Shown here: piece by piece, positions 26,301 through 41,300 of the stretch | Layout: each line of letters opens with the position of its first letter | How positions within the stretch are numbered: position 1 is the stretch's first letter | NCBI RefSeq assembly: GCF_019925205.1 | Contig: NC_083565.1 | Location: 8,971,001-9,035,000 of the forward strand | Source: Metopolophium dirhodum | Taxonomy: Eukaryota; Arthropoda; Insecta; Hemiptera; Aphididae | Length of the DNA stretch: 64,000 nucleotides | Direction of reading: 5' to 3' | Translations under genes and position numbers: made by a program | Notes under the pieces: model-generated | Told to the model about the DNA's origin: nothing | Seen by the model: the letters and a program-made list of their open reading frames with translations, nothing else | The model's database searches: none

Positions 26301-29300
26301 CATGGGCCTACATCATTTATAATAAAATATATCACTCAGCAGTTGAATGTGTTATTATTATTATTATTATTTTTTATCTCGGTATGCATTTCACGCGTTT
26401 CAAAATAAACCAACTACCAACGGAATTCACAATACTTTGTTTAGAAACTATAAATCCTGCGGATACACGTCCAAACGTTAAGGTTTCGTCATTTCACTAT
26501 CTCGTGTCATTTCGTCCCACCCAGGTCACGTGTAATATATATGGTACGCTGTATATTTGTACGCTTATCTGAAACTTTATTCTAACCGACCCCGTAAATT
26601 TACTCATGATTTTAAGCTTAAAAAAATCTATAAATTCTTTGGTCGTATATTGTGTCTCTTCGTCCCTAACGTAATTTTAGAGATCTTATATGAATGTTAT
26701 CAATTGAATATTTAATCAGTGCCTCACCATATTATTTTATTAACTTTACGTATTTTATCAATAACATTAAGTTTGGTTAGATTTGTTTGTATTACATACT
26801 TAATATACGTATATATACAATTATTAATATAGTTTACCCGATTTATAAGTAGAAACATAATATTCATACTTGCAACGTGACGTAATAATTATCAAATCTA
26901 GTTGATACAAGTCCCTCATATTGCTTAATATTTAGAAGTACGAAACTTTTCTATAATATATTAAGAATCTCGTGGTGTTTACATTCAAAATCATTTATAT
27001 TTTGTAAAATTAGATTTAAAACATTAAATAACTTATTTTATTTTTCTAATTAAAATTATATGAAAAGGTTTTATTTAATTTAGTTATAAATTTAATTTAT
27101 TTCCTATGCACATATATCTAAATTATTATAATATGCAATATTAGAGAAAATATACATAGATTACAGTACACATAATATGCTTTTATCAGTTATGAACACA
27201 AAATATATGTAATATCGATTTGATGTAAATACTTGTTTAACACTTCTCGTTAACTTTATGGATATTCAATGTTATGGCTTAGTAAGTTATAGACTATAGT
27301 TCAATTTACTACCCACTAAGTGTTGCCTGTTATAACTTCAACTCCAATAATAATTATTCAAATAAGTTTCAATACAATCATATTATTAATGGCGTCTTTG
27401 ACGACACCTAATATTATTCAAATAAATTATTATAAATCTAAACCTGTGAATCATTTAGTTATTATTATTACCTTTGTATTATATACGTATAAATGTATAA
27501 GTAGGTACTTCATTATGTTTATAATATATACATATTATGCACATAGGCGCAAATAGTATTAGAGATTTGGGAGAGCTAAAGCTCAGGTCCATGCCGGACT
27601 CTTCGAAAATCTTCAGGTTTTTCATGATGGGGTGAGGGGTTACCTAATGGTTAGGAACGGCTTAGCCATTAGCTGTATAATATACCGAGTGTCCACAAAA
27701 ACAGGGCAAGCACTATATCTCGATTACTTAATATATATTACTCAGTACCCTTTACTTATTTTTGAATTCTGTTTCCGGGACGTAAGACTAACTAAACTAT
27801 TGAATCATAAATCCATATAACTTACAATTTTGTAACTCTTGTATTTTGCGCATGTAAAACAACTTCACTTTTTCTGTGTACCCACTACCCTATTTTCGTG
27901 AACACACGTTGTACACATATAATCCCTTATACTCTCGAATAATATTAACAGGAGCATAATTTCATTTTAATCGTTTATTAATAATTTTACAATATAATTG
28001 AATTAATTTTTTTAGTTCATCATTACTTTTCTACATTCATAGTCCAATAAAAATATGATAAACAATGTGTTCGTCAATTTAAACATCAATAGACGATTAT
28101 TATTGGCTATCGTAAGTTTAAGGTTTTACTACCGTGTAACATATTTTCAACTTTCAAGTACAAATTAGTATTGTTCTTCGTGGCGTAACACAACACGTGC
28201 CCCACAATAAATTACAACACGATGAAATATCTAGTGCATATACTATAATAGCTTGCAATAGTCATATGTGTTTACTCGGCGTAACATACTGACGGGCATT
28301 AGTCTTTATTCGCATTCCGGAATCAAATAAACGCGAATATTGTTAGTCCGCAAACGATGATAGAATGCCCCGCAGTTATATTGCTTGATATAATATATTG
28401 AAATTCGTAATGTATAATATTATTATTATTATTATGATTATGGACTGTATTTCATATGCCATATTATGTGGCTACCGGTCGAAATACCTCCAGACAATAT
28501 CTCTGAGCAAAAATATCTATTCTGTGAAAAAAAAAGGTATGGTGATGTGGACAAACAGGGACAAATGGACGCAGCTGCTTGTCCGCAAGAACGAAATAAT
28601 AATAATAACAATATGATATTTTACATATTTTATACGACAGTAGTATAACATATTATACAACGATATCATTTTTTTCAGGATATTATGAATTATCCGACGT
28701 TATCGTAATCGATGAAAATTCGATAAAATCACCTGCATACCGCAGGCAATTTCTACAAAGTGAATGCATTTAGGTTAACCAACTAAAACAACAGTATCAC
28801 CCAAGCCACTTCAAATAATCCAAAAATACTTTCGTTGATTACAATATTGTTGATGTTGCATGGCTTCAGCAGTTCAGCTGCTCTATTTTTCAAACAATTA
28901 ATAGCAACCGTCGTATCGAATTTTGCAGCCTCCGAATCACGAGTGTGTTCATTAATACGTTTTAGTTATTATTAACTGTCAATTCCTGTATTAATTCATG
29001 CCTTCACTCACGTTTGAATTTACATCCGCAAATTTGTTTAAGTGGTTAGATCTTAATTTATCAAATATATACAGTGAAATCTCTCCTTCCCTAACGGACA
29101 CCTCTCGATAATGGATGTTTTATTGGGAACCAACTACAAACTTTTTACAATTTCGAGCCTCCAAATAGCGGACAACATTTCAGCAACCGAGAATGTTCGG
29201 TGTTTAGGGATTTCACTGTATAACCGCTTTCAGTAAAATTGATTACGATTCAACTTAATTGATGCTATATATAGGCACTAATAATATTATGTGGTTTAAA

Positions 29301-32300
29301 TAAATCAAGATTATGTATTATATTATACGAGTAATTATACCCCGTATTGGTGAAATTAAATGTAGTCACTGCTGTTGGTTAACCATTAATAACCAATATC
29401 GTTGTTCTAGAAATGTATTGGTATGCAGGAGGTTTTTCATCAATTTATATCGATTCTGATGCAGTCGGATAACACCTATTATCCTAATAACCTGATATAA
29501 TTAGATATATTGTTGTATATAATATAGGTAGGTATATAATGTACTACTGTCGTATAAATGTTAAATTATTGTAATTTAATTATTTTGTACTCGCGAACAT
29601 GTCTAAATGTTCTCTCATATAAACGGCCGACCGCATCTATTTGTTTAAGATCGATTGTAATTGCATAACTTACAACTATACGATTGTTACACAGGAGGAA
29701 TAAAATTCTGCCGACCAAAATAATCAGTGAGATAAAACGTTATATCTATGGATTATATTAGCTGTGTTTCTCATCGATATTATATTTATGCTTGATGTAT
29801 GATGGCGGTTCTATGATAGAGTAAAATAATGAGTAATAATTAAGTACTCACATGTTAGTAGATATTAATTTATTATGTCCCTTAACTGTATGCCCAATAC
29901 GAATGATTTTTTAAGTAATACATATCAGTATATCACTATATTATGTATTTGTGTGGTTGATAATATATATTATTTTCTAACAAACCAATTTTGTTTTTAA
30001 AATGTTTAGATGGATATTTTTAATAAGATATATTTTATTTTAAAGGGTTTTTAAGGAAGTGCATTGACCGGAGGTATGTTTGATAAATTTATTATATTTT
30101 CATAGATATACTTTTACGGGATATTTTGGGCAGAGATATTTATTTTGGAGATATTTTAACTTGTAACCATCATATTATATACAATACTCCAAACAATTGT
30201 GTTGGTGGTATAGCAATGTAAAATGTTATAAATTTACCAAAAAGAAACAATAAAACGTGCAACTTTTAATTATTTACCACTATGATCCTTTGGAATTTTA
30301 TAATCATATTCTTGTTATGGTAGGAAAATAATAATCCTTATACAAATATACAACTATACATGTCATTATGATGAGTAATATTGTGACATTGTATTATCAA
30401 CGACTATAATATTATTATAACTGCTTTACCAGTTAATTATTTTTGTCAAGATTAGATGATTGCACGCGATTAATAGTGAGATTTTAAACATTTGAATTTA
30501 GGTATTATAAGCGTCAAAAAAATAAGGTTAAAAACTTAAAAGCACAACCCCTTAATTATTATTTATTACTTGTCTTATTAGCTTGAAAAACGTTAAAATT
30601 AAAGGACAGAAACAAGAACCAGGTATGAATAAAATATAAATGAAATTGTGCAGCCAACTGTATCAAACAGGAAAACAACTTAAGAAATATACGTAAACAA
30701 CGAAAAAAACCACAAGATGCTTGTGACAAGACAGCCGAAACATATAAAAACAAATTTCAAATGCTAAAAGTCGAATCTAATTTCCGTGAAAGATTTCTCC
30801 CGTGAAAAACTAATTTCTCTTAGTTTTAAATTAACAGTCAAACAGATAGAACAATCTAAGATAATCTGGGGTGGTTTTTTTTTTTAATGTAGGTGCCTAT
30901 TAGCGTTATATTTTTTCTTTTATTGCAGTTAGTGAAACAAAACATGTAAATAATAACCTTTTATCATTTTAAGATATTATATAGATATAGCACAAGCTAG
31001 GACTGGTCTGATTGAAAAAAAGTTGCATTATGTACATTGTACCTACCGGCTACCACTAACTGATGAATATGTGAAACTAAATATGATATATTATACACAA
31101 TATAAACACCCAAATTAAGGTAATAATATTATTATAATATATCATTAAAATGTTTATAAAATACCAAAAACTTATTAGTATAGCTTATTTCTTTTTAAAA
31201 TGTTAACCTCTAGCATTTTATTATAATATAATATGAACAGTAATAATTATATTTCATATATTTTATTTACAGTATTTATGCTATTTTTAAGATGTATTCT
31301 ATTTATAATTAGGCACACCTAAATGCATATTTACGAAACAGAATGTGTTAAAATATCTACTTGTCTGAAATCGCACATACTTGTATTTTGCCAACTAATG
31401 TAAGAACCACACAGCAGACATTAGGTACTAGAAATATTCTCGAATTGCTTAACAAACAACAATTTCTGATACGATTATATTATACGCTCACCAAATCCAT
31501 AACTGTAAGTTTTACCAACTCTTGTCCAAACATTGTCTCCCAACACAACTTCCGCAATCGTCGTCTGATTTGGAGATTCAAACAAGTGGCGCGAAGCGAT
31601 AAGTCTTCTCTTGGCGCATCTTCGTGTTCCGTCGTTGCCCCGTACTCTTCGCCTATACAACAATCATAGCATGTTTATTTTATAAAACTTAAATTACAAT
31701 ATTAAATGACTACATATTTTTAACTCGTTCACATTAAAAAATACAATTAAATGCTAAAAAATGTATCGCTCTAATATTGCCCCATTTTCAAATTAATATA
31801 CCTAATCTACCACATCACTAAAAAAAATGCGTTCAATTAAAATATTTGATATTTTGATAACGTCGTGTACATTATATTGGTATAAATTCTAAATTTAAAT
31901 TTATGGTATATATTATTATGATTAAAATGTATAATAATTCATAGGTACTGTTACAAATACTTATATATTATATTGAAATAAATGCAAATCATTACACATT
32001 TGATAGAAAAAGAGCTTCTCGTACTCACATTATCTCTGACATCTAAATATAAAATATTACATTTCAAGAAACAGATTAGAGACATTTTAGATAACATTTA
32101 TTTGTTAAAAGGTAACATAAACACATATACTGTATAGTTAGTATATTATTACTTCATAGAAAGGTACTTTAAGTTATTCAGTTACAAACGTGGTCCAAGA
32201 CGTGGGACTGAAAGAATAATTTTAATATTTATACATTTCTACGTTTATTGACTTATCTTTAATTAACTTTTTTTTAAATATTAAAACTCGTATCAATTGC

Positions 32301-35300
32301 TTAGTTTATTTCACTGGTAATTATTACATCTTATGTGGATACAAACTATTACTCCGTACTCGTATGAATTATTTATAAATGTTATATAATGTAAATTTCG
32401 CACTATGTATATTGTATATTATATGCATATCAACGTAACTATATTATGTTAGATATTTGATTAAACTACTGTCCTTGGCAGGAATGTAATAGTCTCTATA
32501 GAATTTCAGGGCACAAATTGACATCGACTACAATTATATATACGTTGTGCTAGCTAGTTTATATACAGTACACATTTATGTATACGAGTATACGCTTTGG
32601 TATTTACTCGATTTCTCGCTAAATCCTTGAAAACCGTTTGGCACCTCAGTTACATATTTTGTAACCGGCGATGGAGGCGAACAAACTATTTGAAAGCAAT
32701 GAGTCCCATTGAAAATTACTTCCGACATCCGTTTTACGATTCTCCTTTCTTCAGCCGACGCAATCTTCTCGTCCGTCGACCAAAACTGCAAATCGTCAGA
32801 CGAAATCGTAGTATATGGCTCATCGTCGTCATCTACAGTGATAATTGATTGGCCAATCGTCGTATTCGCCATTACAACGACTGCGTCCAGATTTGTCGTC
32901 GATTCGGTGACCACACTCGTCGTTGACTCTACTGTAGACCCGGCCGGGATCGTTCCACCGATTGCAGTTTCTACCGAACTTGATATCGATTCGGGGGTGG
33001 TCGAACCGAAGTCGAATGAAACGTCCGTCGAACTCGTAATTGTTGACCCAGCAGAGACCAGATCCCTGGTCGAATTCTCCGTCATCAACTCGGTTGTGAC
33101 CATACCCACAGTCGAATTCTCCATCATTTCGTCATAATTGTGCGCATAACTGACGTCAGACTCGGTGGTGGTGGCGGTATTTTCGGACGAAGACTTCTCG
33201 TCATAGTATATGACCTCGGCAGTTATTTGTACATCATCGACGGTCCTGAAAGTCGTTTCAGTTGTACTTTCAGTCCATCCGGTGCCATTCCGGTTCTCAC
33301 TGAAAATACCTGTAGTTGGACCGAAATTCGAACTGTGACCGAGGTCTGAACTGTGGCCAAGATCCACTACCGTTGACGATTTGGGCCTTGTTGTAATCAA
33401 TTGCAGCGGTGTGATCGACGAGGAGACGTAATCGTCAACCGTCTGTGTATGCTTGTCGGCTGGACCGTACCGGACAGATGGCCACGAGAACGGACATTCT
33501 ATCTGCTGTCGATAGCAATTCGGCTGCGTATCGATCGTATGGGCGACAGGCAACTGAAGTTTCGTCGTGTTCGACATGGTGGAATTCATGAACGCCAACG
33601 TGACCAATACCGAGGTAGTTGACGTCATCTTCAACGAAGATGTCGTGGTGGCCGCTGTGGCCATAGTTGCCGCAGTGGCTGCTGTGGCCATGGTGGCCGT
33701 GGTGACTGCACTGGAAGCTGTGGCCATAGTTGCCTTGGTGGCAGCGCTGGCAGCTGTGGCCATGGTGGCCATGGGGGCCGTGACGTTGGTTACGTTGGAT
33801 TTCAACACCAACAGTTCCTTTGTCTGCAACACGTAAACGTAAGTAAAACAGTGCCGTCGTCTTTACATTATGTAAACATGAATAAGTACAGTACGTATAA
33901 TATTATAGTATTTATCATATTACAGTAAATTTATCCCAAAAGTAATATCATCATAGGTACATCTATGTGACAAATCAATATAGTTAAATAATGTTTTTTC
34001 AATAGTTATATAATATATTACAATAATTCCAATTTAACGACATAAATTTAAAAACTTTAACAAAAATTGTTTGCGCAGTTCAATTTGTTGTACGTAAAGC
34101 TTTTTTTTTTTATCTTATTTCACAATCAAGAAGAAATTATGAATATTGATTGAAAAATGACCAATTAAGAACAAACTATCAAACTTTGTGAGAATAATAG
34201 TTATGATTTACGAAGGAACTAAAAATATAAATAAATCGAAATTGTAATGTGTATGTGGTTTTCATAATATCATAATCTATAAAAAATATGTATATCCATT
34301 CGTAGGTTTATTTTATTGTAAGGTTCCATGTTTCGGAGAAGTTCGAACACTATAACACCGTGACACGAGATTTTTATATGTTAGATGATACATTTATTTC
34401 AGATACTATAGGTATACTGAACGTCTTAACTTCACTCTACTATAATTTACGATTAATTGTATTATTGTATCAAGATGAAGTGATGAACTAACATTATGTT
34501 GAAACAAATAGAATAATAAATAATATTTTAATATTACCAATGTCAACCGTTCGATAATTCTAAGTTATTTCTGTGTTTGATCTCGTTCCTATTATAGAGC
34601 ATATTATAAATACATATTCGTCCTGTTTTTCTATACATATAGTTATACACCGTTAGTGGATATTCATTATGTTAGAAGAATTATTAAATGTAATCATTGC
34701 GTATACTAAAGAAGCACTTTGTCGTTCACATACACTTTATACAACTGCGTTATTATCTATAATATATACTATGAATAATGCTCTTTAAAAAATGTTTACT
34801 ATCAGCCATGACGTGTGGTGTAGAAAATAATTTATATCACCATGCATAAGAATATTATACCAACATGTACCTACGTATACAATTTAAATTAAAATATAGG
34901 TGCCCAAAAACTAGGTGTTGCGAGGCATACCGTAATCCTCATCCAAATGCGTATGATATATTATTTACTATTACTATTGTATAATATTATTTTAAATCGA
35001 TTTATAAGCTGTTGCAATCATAAACTTACTTATGGTATAATAATACGAGTATGCACAGTTTGAGAACTTAAGAAAAAATTATTATTCTATTTTATATACA
35101 ATAATAGCAAGACATTTTAGATATAAAAAAAAAATAATAACTGTTTGATTAACATTTATTGTGTACTAAAATGTAAAGTTTTATTACATAATAATATAAA
35201 AAATACATAAATTGCATAACCATAAAATTAACATTTTTACCGTAGTAAAAATTGTAATTGTGCTAATGAAAAAATTCTAGTATTTTCGATATAATTAAAT

Positions 35301-38300
35301 TTTGTTACCATTTCGTCCCCTTTAATATCGAATGTTCCTTTGAAGGTACTGAAAAATGCACTACTTATATACTTCAGTGAAAAAGTAATAACATTTTTTT
35401 TTTTTTTGTAAGTAGGTAGGTTAGCCTAACGTATAGGTAATTTCACAGAGAAAAAATATAATAACAGTTTGAATATATTAACCCTATACGATTGACATAA
35501 TTATCCGTATGCAAATGACATTCAATCGTAACTATATATTATATAATATACATATAAATTCACGGGACAACGAATAATTAACACATTAAAGGGGTTAAGA
35601 TACACTTACCATGTCGTTGATTTTCACAAACAACGCGAACGTCAGCGTGTAAAGATTTAACAAATTCAACGCCATAATCCTAAAACATAAAAAAACGAGA
35701 CATCAGCTTATAAGAACATACTTTCTGAATCGAACGAGATTTGCCACTCCAGACTAGTAACTACACAATGTGTCATTATGCCCAAAGAGGCAATGGTCTG
35801 TGTGAGTCTAAGTCAGTTGATTTATTAAACTTTATTGCGAGAAAATCAAAGCTAACCCATCATAGTATAAGCCTTAGAATTTTCATCGGGCGTAATGAAA
35901 GAATTTAATTAAGTTATATCTTATGACTTATAACAATCCGGAACATATTAAATGAAAAAAATGTACGTCAATATCAATTTGAGGTGTATTCGGATTAAAC
36001 AAGAGTTTATTATCGTTATATATTATTCATCATCGTCTGTCAATACGTGCCAAAAATATTTATTTTGACATTGTTATTAGTGTAAAATTGAATTAAAACT
36101 TACGATACGCAGTATCTGTTAATACAGTAGGTATTTTAGAATTTAAAATAATAATAATATAATTTAGTATAAGTGTTTCCCTAGGTACCTAGTCGTAGTC
36201 TATAAATTATTATTTAAGTATTTAATTATTCTAAATAAGTCACTTAGGTATGACGATTTCAAATTTTTTGGTAACAAATTATTACAAATTGATAGGCCGT
36301 ATTATATAATAATAGTTCCACAATTTGAATTTAGGATGTTAGGCCCTATCTTTTATTTTTATGACTTATGACTTATGATTAATATATCTTAAGCTTACAA
36401 ATTCTTGCAAAAATTAATTTTTAATTTAAGTTTAAAAGAAAAAACTTTTCAAATGTTGATAAACATTTAGCATTTAAATTTAAATTAACGATAAAAGAAA
36501 CCCAATTTCACAAAACAATAATTTGTATTTAAGTTAATACGTATTTCTACGCCTTCTTCCGAAAAATAGGGACTAAATGACAGACAGTTGCAGCTGACAA
36601 TCCTTGAAACAATATAATATGTACGTGCAATACACAATACTAAAACACTCTGGTTTCTGTCTACCACGTATAATCGTCTTCTGGTGACCCAAATTTATAA
36701 ACTTACGTTCATACAATATATTTATATATTTCATATATTATAAATAAATAAACTTATACATTTTATCTAACAAAAAAAAAAATAACTATAAAAATTCATT
36801 CTTAGTATACAAATATAAAATAATAATTGAAACTATGACATCTTAACCAGAAAAAGTAAGTACAAATTACAAATGAGAATGTTTGAACTATTAAATATTG
36901 TAGTTTAGGTAAATAATATGATATTCATATAGGTAGTAATTATTTTTTTTTTATATGACTAGTTATGGTTTAATTATTTTTAATTATATATAAACATAAA
37001 TATAAATAGTTGGATTTTACTGATTTTAGTTCGAATTACTTAAAATATTATTTGAAGAGGTATACGTTTATACTTAATCAAAGCAATTATATAAATAACT
37101 ATAATTTCTAAATACTAATTTCATTTAAGGATTAGGATAATCCTATAGTTTTAACAGAATTTACTGATTCATTCCTCATATTCCATCAAACGATTTGAAT
37201 TGTTACAACAGCGCGCGCTATCTACTATAGCGATAATACATTTGTAAATTACAATTTTGGACCACAAAAAAAATATTTATATACGTTTTAATAAAAAATG
37301 TTTCGGATGTCATATTAAAAATAAAATAAAAACAAAGCATATTAATTTATCTTGAGAATAAATTGCCGTATGAAAATACTTTTGACAAATATCATGCGAT
37401 TATTGTGAATAAGGCCATAAGGGTGAGATACAAAAAACATTTAACACTCATTAACTAGGTTAGCTGTTGGAATGGCTCCAATGCAATTATCAAAATTTAC
37501 ATTGCTAATAGGTGTACACTGTAAACTGTACAATGTACATATCCCTCTACACGTGTCCATACAATAAACCATATCCTGTTATTATGCATGGAATTATAAG
37601 ATCGTGCGCGCATGAACGGCTTGTTTTAGTACTAAAAATATTCGAAAAACCTTTCAACTTTCACACTTTATTGGTTAAATATAATTACCTAATTGAATAT
37701 TTTCTTTAAATGTTTAAAATAGTTGTATATTTGATATTGTATTTATTTTTAAAATGTACAGATTATTTAAACAACCATGTATATTCTATATTAAAATGTC
37801 TATATTATGCGGTTAAATTAATATAAGTATTTTTCAATCATTTCGAGTCTATACTATTGGAACACAATTATTGAATAATAAATCTAAACAGGTGGTGTAT
37901 TATTTTAAATTTGTTTGATGATAATTATATTATTATACAATTAATGTCATTAATTTCGCTTGTGATTCAATTTACTATAAACTTGTGTAACGGAACGTAA
38001 AGTAGGCATCGTTGTTGAACAAATTCTACTTCAAATTAAGTACGTTTGTAAATTAAAATGTTATCATTTAGACGCATTATAAATTACCTATTTGTATTGG
38101 ATATAATCTAAAAAAATCAACATTTAAATGGTTGAGATACCTTTACTCTGTAAATAATATTATATTACATGTTAAGTATTTACCAATAATCATTTTGTAC
38201 TTGACGTAAAAAACACACTAACCTATACCTAGGTACACAACGATGACTGGAAAACTAATTCAATCATAATATTTTATCCCTTATAATCTGATTTTAAAAT

Positions 38301-41300
38301 ACATTTTTGAAACAAAAACTGTTTCCGTGAAATCAACTTATCAATCAGGTAAATGTGTCTTACAAATCAAGGGTTGTCCTTCGGAATTTTGTAACAATTA
38401 CATTGCTTATAAACAAAAAAAGGTGGATAAGTGGATGTCGCTCTGCTGTACAGTAGGTTACAAGTGGGTCACTGTAATGGATGGTGTTAAATTTGAATTC
38501 AATGATATAATATCATTGTATAAGAAAAACGATTCTGAGCGAAAACGGTCAGTCAGCCTATGATATTACCAAGTATATTTGATGATATTATTGTGAATAA
38601 AGTAATTTATATATAACCTATTTACGTGGAGCCTTGTTTTAAATTTTAAATCCTTAGCCATAAAAGTTAAACATTTTATACATTTTTAACCACAAAATAA
38701 TTAATAAATTATAAATTTGATAAATGTTGTCAAAATTTGAACTTTAAATGCTTATAAAAAAAAATTGTGCCTATGTATTTTTAATATTTTTCAACTGCTA
38801 TTAGAACGATATATCAGGAGCCTTATATTAAATTTTCACGCTTTTTTACCCAACAAATAAAAATTTATTGTTATTTATAGAAAAAAAAACTAAAAAAATT
38901 GAAAACTGACAATGTCCGTAAACAGCTCAAAAAGAGTCAAAATATTTTCAACATTTTATGGTGTATAGAAAATGCTAATATGAACATTCAGTGAAATTTT
39001 CAAGTATCTACAGTCATTTGTTTTTTAATTACAATAAAATAAGAAAATTGTTACATGAGAAATCGAGTAAATATCAAATGTTGTAAAAATATAAATTTCA
39101 GACGCTCATAAAAATTTAATTTAAGTTTCTTCTAGACATTTTTTTTTTGATAAAGGTAGACAAACTTATGAGTAATCTTATATTACATTTTAAAATCTTA
39201 GATTTAAAAAGAAAAATTTTTATGAATTTCAACTCAAAATAATTTGCTATTTTTCGTGATTTTTCCGTATTTTGTCAAAATTTGAACTTTAAATGCTTAT
39301 AATTAAAAACTGTGACTAAGGATTTTTAATTTTTTTCATCTGCCTTTGAAACAATAACCTAGGAGCCTTCTATTAAATTTTCAAGCTTTTTTACTCAACA
39401 GATAAAATTTTATTGATATTTATAGAAAAAAAACTAAAAAAATTGAAAACTGACAATGGCCGTAAACAGCTCAAAAAGAGTCAAAATATTTTGTAAATTT
39501 TATTGTGTATAGAAAATGCAAATATAAACAACCAGTGAAAATTTCATGCATCTACGGTCATTTGTTTTAGAGTTACACCAATAACCAAAATCGATTTTGT
39601 TAAAAATCGATTTTGCGTAAAAATTCCCGTTTTTCCTTAATTTTTCTTTTGTTTTTCACATCGCTTTTGAAAACTACTGGGAAATTAAAATTTTGACCTC
39701 CCCAATGCACCAACGATATTCACTTTCCCATCGAACAAGATACTGAAGTCGAAAATCGAAGCATTATTTCGACTACTTATCGTGTACACAGACACAAAAA
39801 TAAAAAAATAAAAAAAAAAATAAAAAAAAAAATAAAAAAAAAAAAAAATAAAAAAAAAAACACACATCATTGTAAAATCAATACATTCATCGTTTCACTC
39901 AGAATCTAAAATCCATTCCAAATAAAAATATCATTTACAATAATTTTCTACACACATCAACAGATGAAAATACTACCCAAAGAATAACCTTAAACGATCA
40001 TCTCCATAAGAAAACAAAAATGAGCGGTTAGAAATGTTAGAATCACAACTGTATGGCAAGACGGCTTTTCAAATTATATGTTCCCATTATTTTCATCCTG
40101 AATACAAAACAATATATCGTATGAGTGTATAATAGTTGCTGTTGTTGTAATAGAAAGAACAATAACACAATATATCTATTCGATATAGGTAGGACCGAAT
40201 ATTTTATAATTTTTATTTTAATTTCTATTGTAGTACATAATACTATTCTTAGATGATGGTTATTATTTATTATTTATTTACTACAATTGGATTTATAACT
40301 ACATGCTATTTAATCGAGTATGAAATGTATGCAATGTTATTGTATAGGTAATATGTGGTACGGTTGACAGGAGTGAGCCATACAATTAATATTAAATCCG
40401 CGTTAAAATTTAGCATTAGACCAAATTAATCTTTTATAAGTGTTTGAAGTTCCAAATATCAACAATATTAGATATTAAACTTATTATACCGTTTACTTCT
40501 TAGATTTTTGTTATTTTATTGTAATTTTAAAAAAAAATATATTAAAAGAACGTCGTAGGTACTAATAGTAGGTACTTATAGTGTTTAAATGTTGTCTCTA
40601 TATCGAACACACAAGTCTTACTACAATTGTAGTACAGTAAGTTTATTTTAAGTTAATACCGGAGCAAAATAACTTACTAGGTATCTGAAAACTATAACAC
40701 CTACAACAGCTAAAGGCCTTAGTCGCTAAAAAAATGATATCATATAATACAAAAATATTGGCAAAAATCACTAATTAGTTCAACCTTCCATATTCGTATA
40801 TTACTATAATAGAAAAATAAATTTCTAGTAGTGTAGTATAAAAGTTTTATAAAATATTCTTAAAATTAGATATTGACACACCCGTTTCCACTCAGAATCG
40901 TTTTTCACATGCAATTATTTATGATTAAATTCAAATTTAACACATCCATTACTTAAACAAACTACAGTGACCTACTCAATGCCGAGATGCGTTTGAAATC
41001 TACCATATGTATATAACGGAGCGACTCCCGTGGATTTTGTTTTTGTTACCTATATAAAATAAAACATTATTACTTACACAGTTAACTATACGAAAAAATT
41101 ATTTTGTTTGAGCATGTATGTTAATATCAGATTATTATTTTTCAATTTTCTGGATTGTAATATTTATATTTGATTCTGAGCGTGGCTAGTCTTACATGTT
41201 TTGTTTTTTTTTTTCGTTTTTTTTTTTTTTTAGTCAACCTAGCTTATGTAAAATATAGTTGAATATATTATGTATTAACTTATAATGTGATTTTTTCAGA

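Larger units (their letters stand above)
23243..31491 (-). other. Tmc intron 10 (8.2 kb)
   Basis: This is a long A+T-rich intron. It contains an inverted-repeat element at 27687-27908 and a 147-base pogo-like element at 29072-29218. I see no coding region in the remainder. Confidence 0.8.

Noticed and set aside
31361..31669. Plus-strand 102-codon frame and the minus-strand 62-codon frame over the CWET exon
   Set aside because: Neither contains the CWET signature. The correct minus-strand phase is shifted and is confirmed by both splice junctions.
32709..33137. Plus-strand frames opposite the mucin-like exon
   Set aside because: Low-complexity complement of Ser/Thr codons; the minus strand carries the spliced Tmc frame.
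38327..38563. 78-codon open frame
   Set aside because: It overlaps the left end of a dispersed repeat that recurs elsewhere, with no recognisable domain.
39790..39862. Long A-rich run as a processed-pseudogene tail
   Set aside because: It lies inside the dispersed repeat and has no coding sequence before it.
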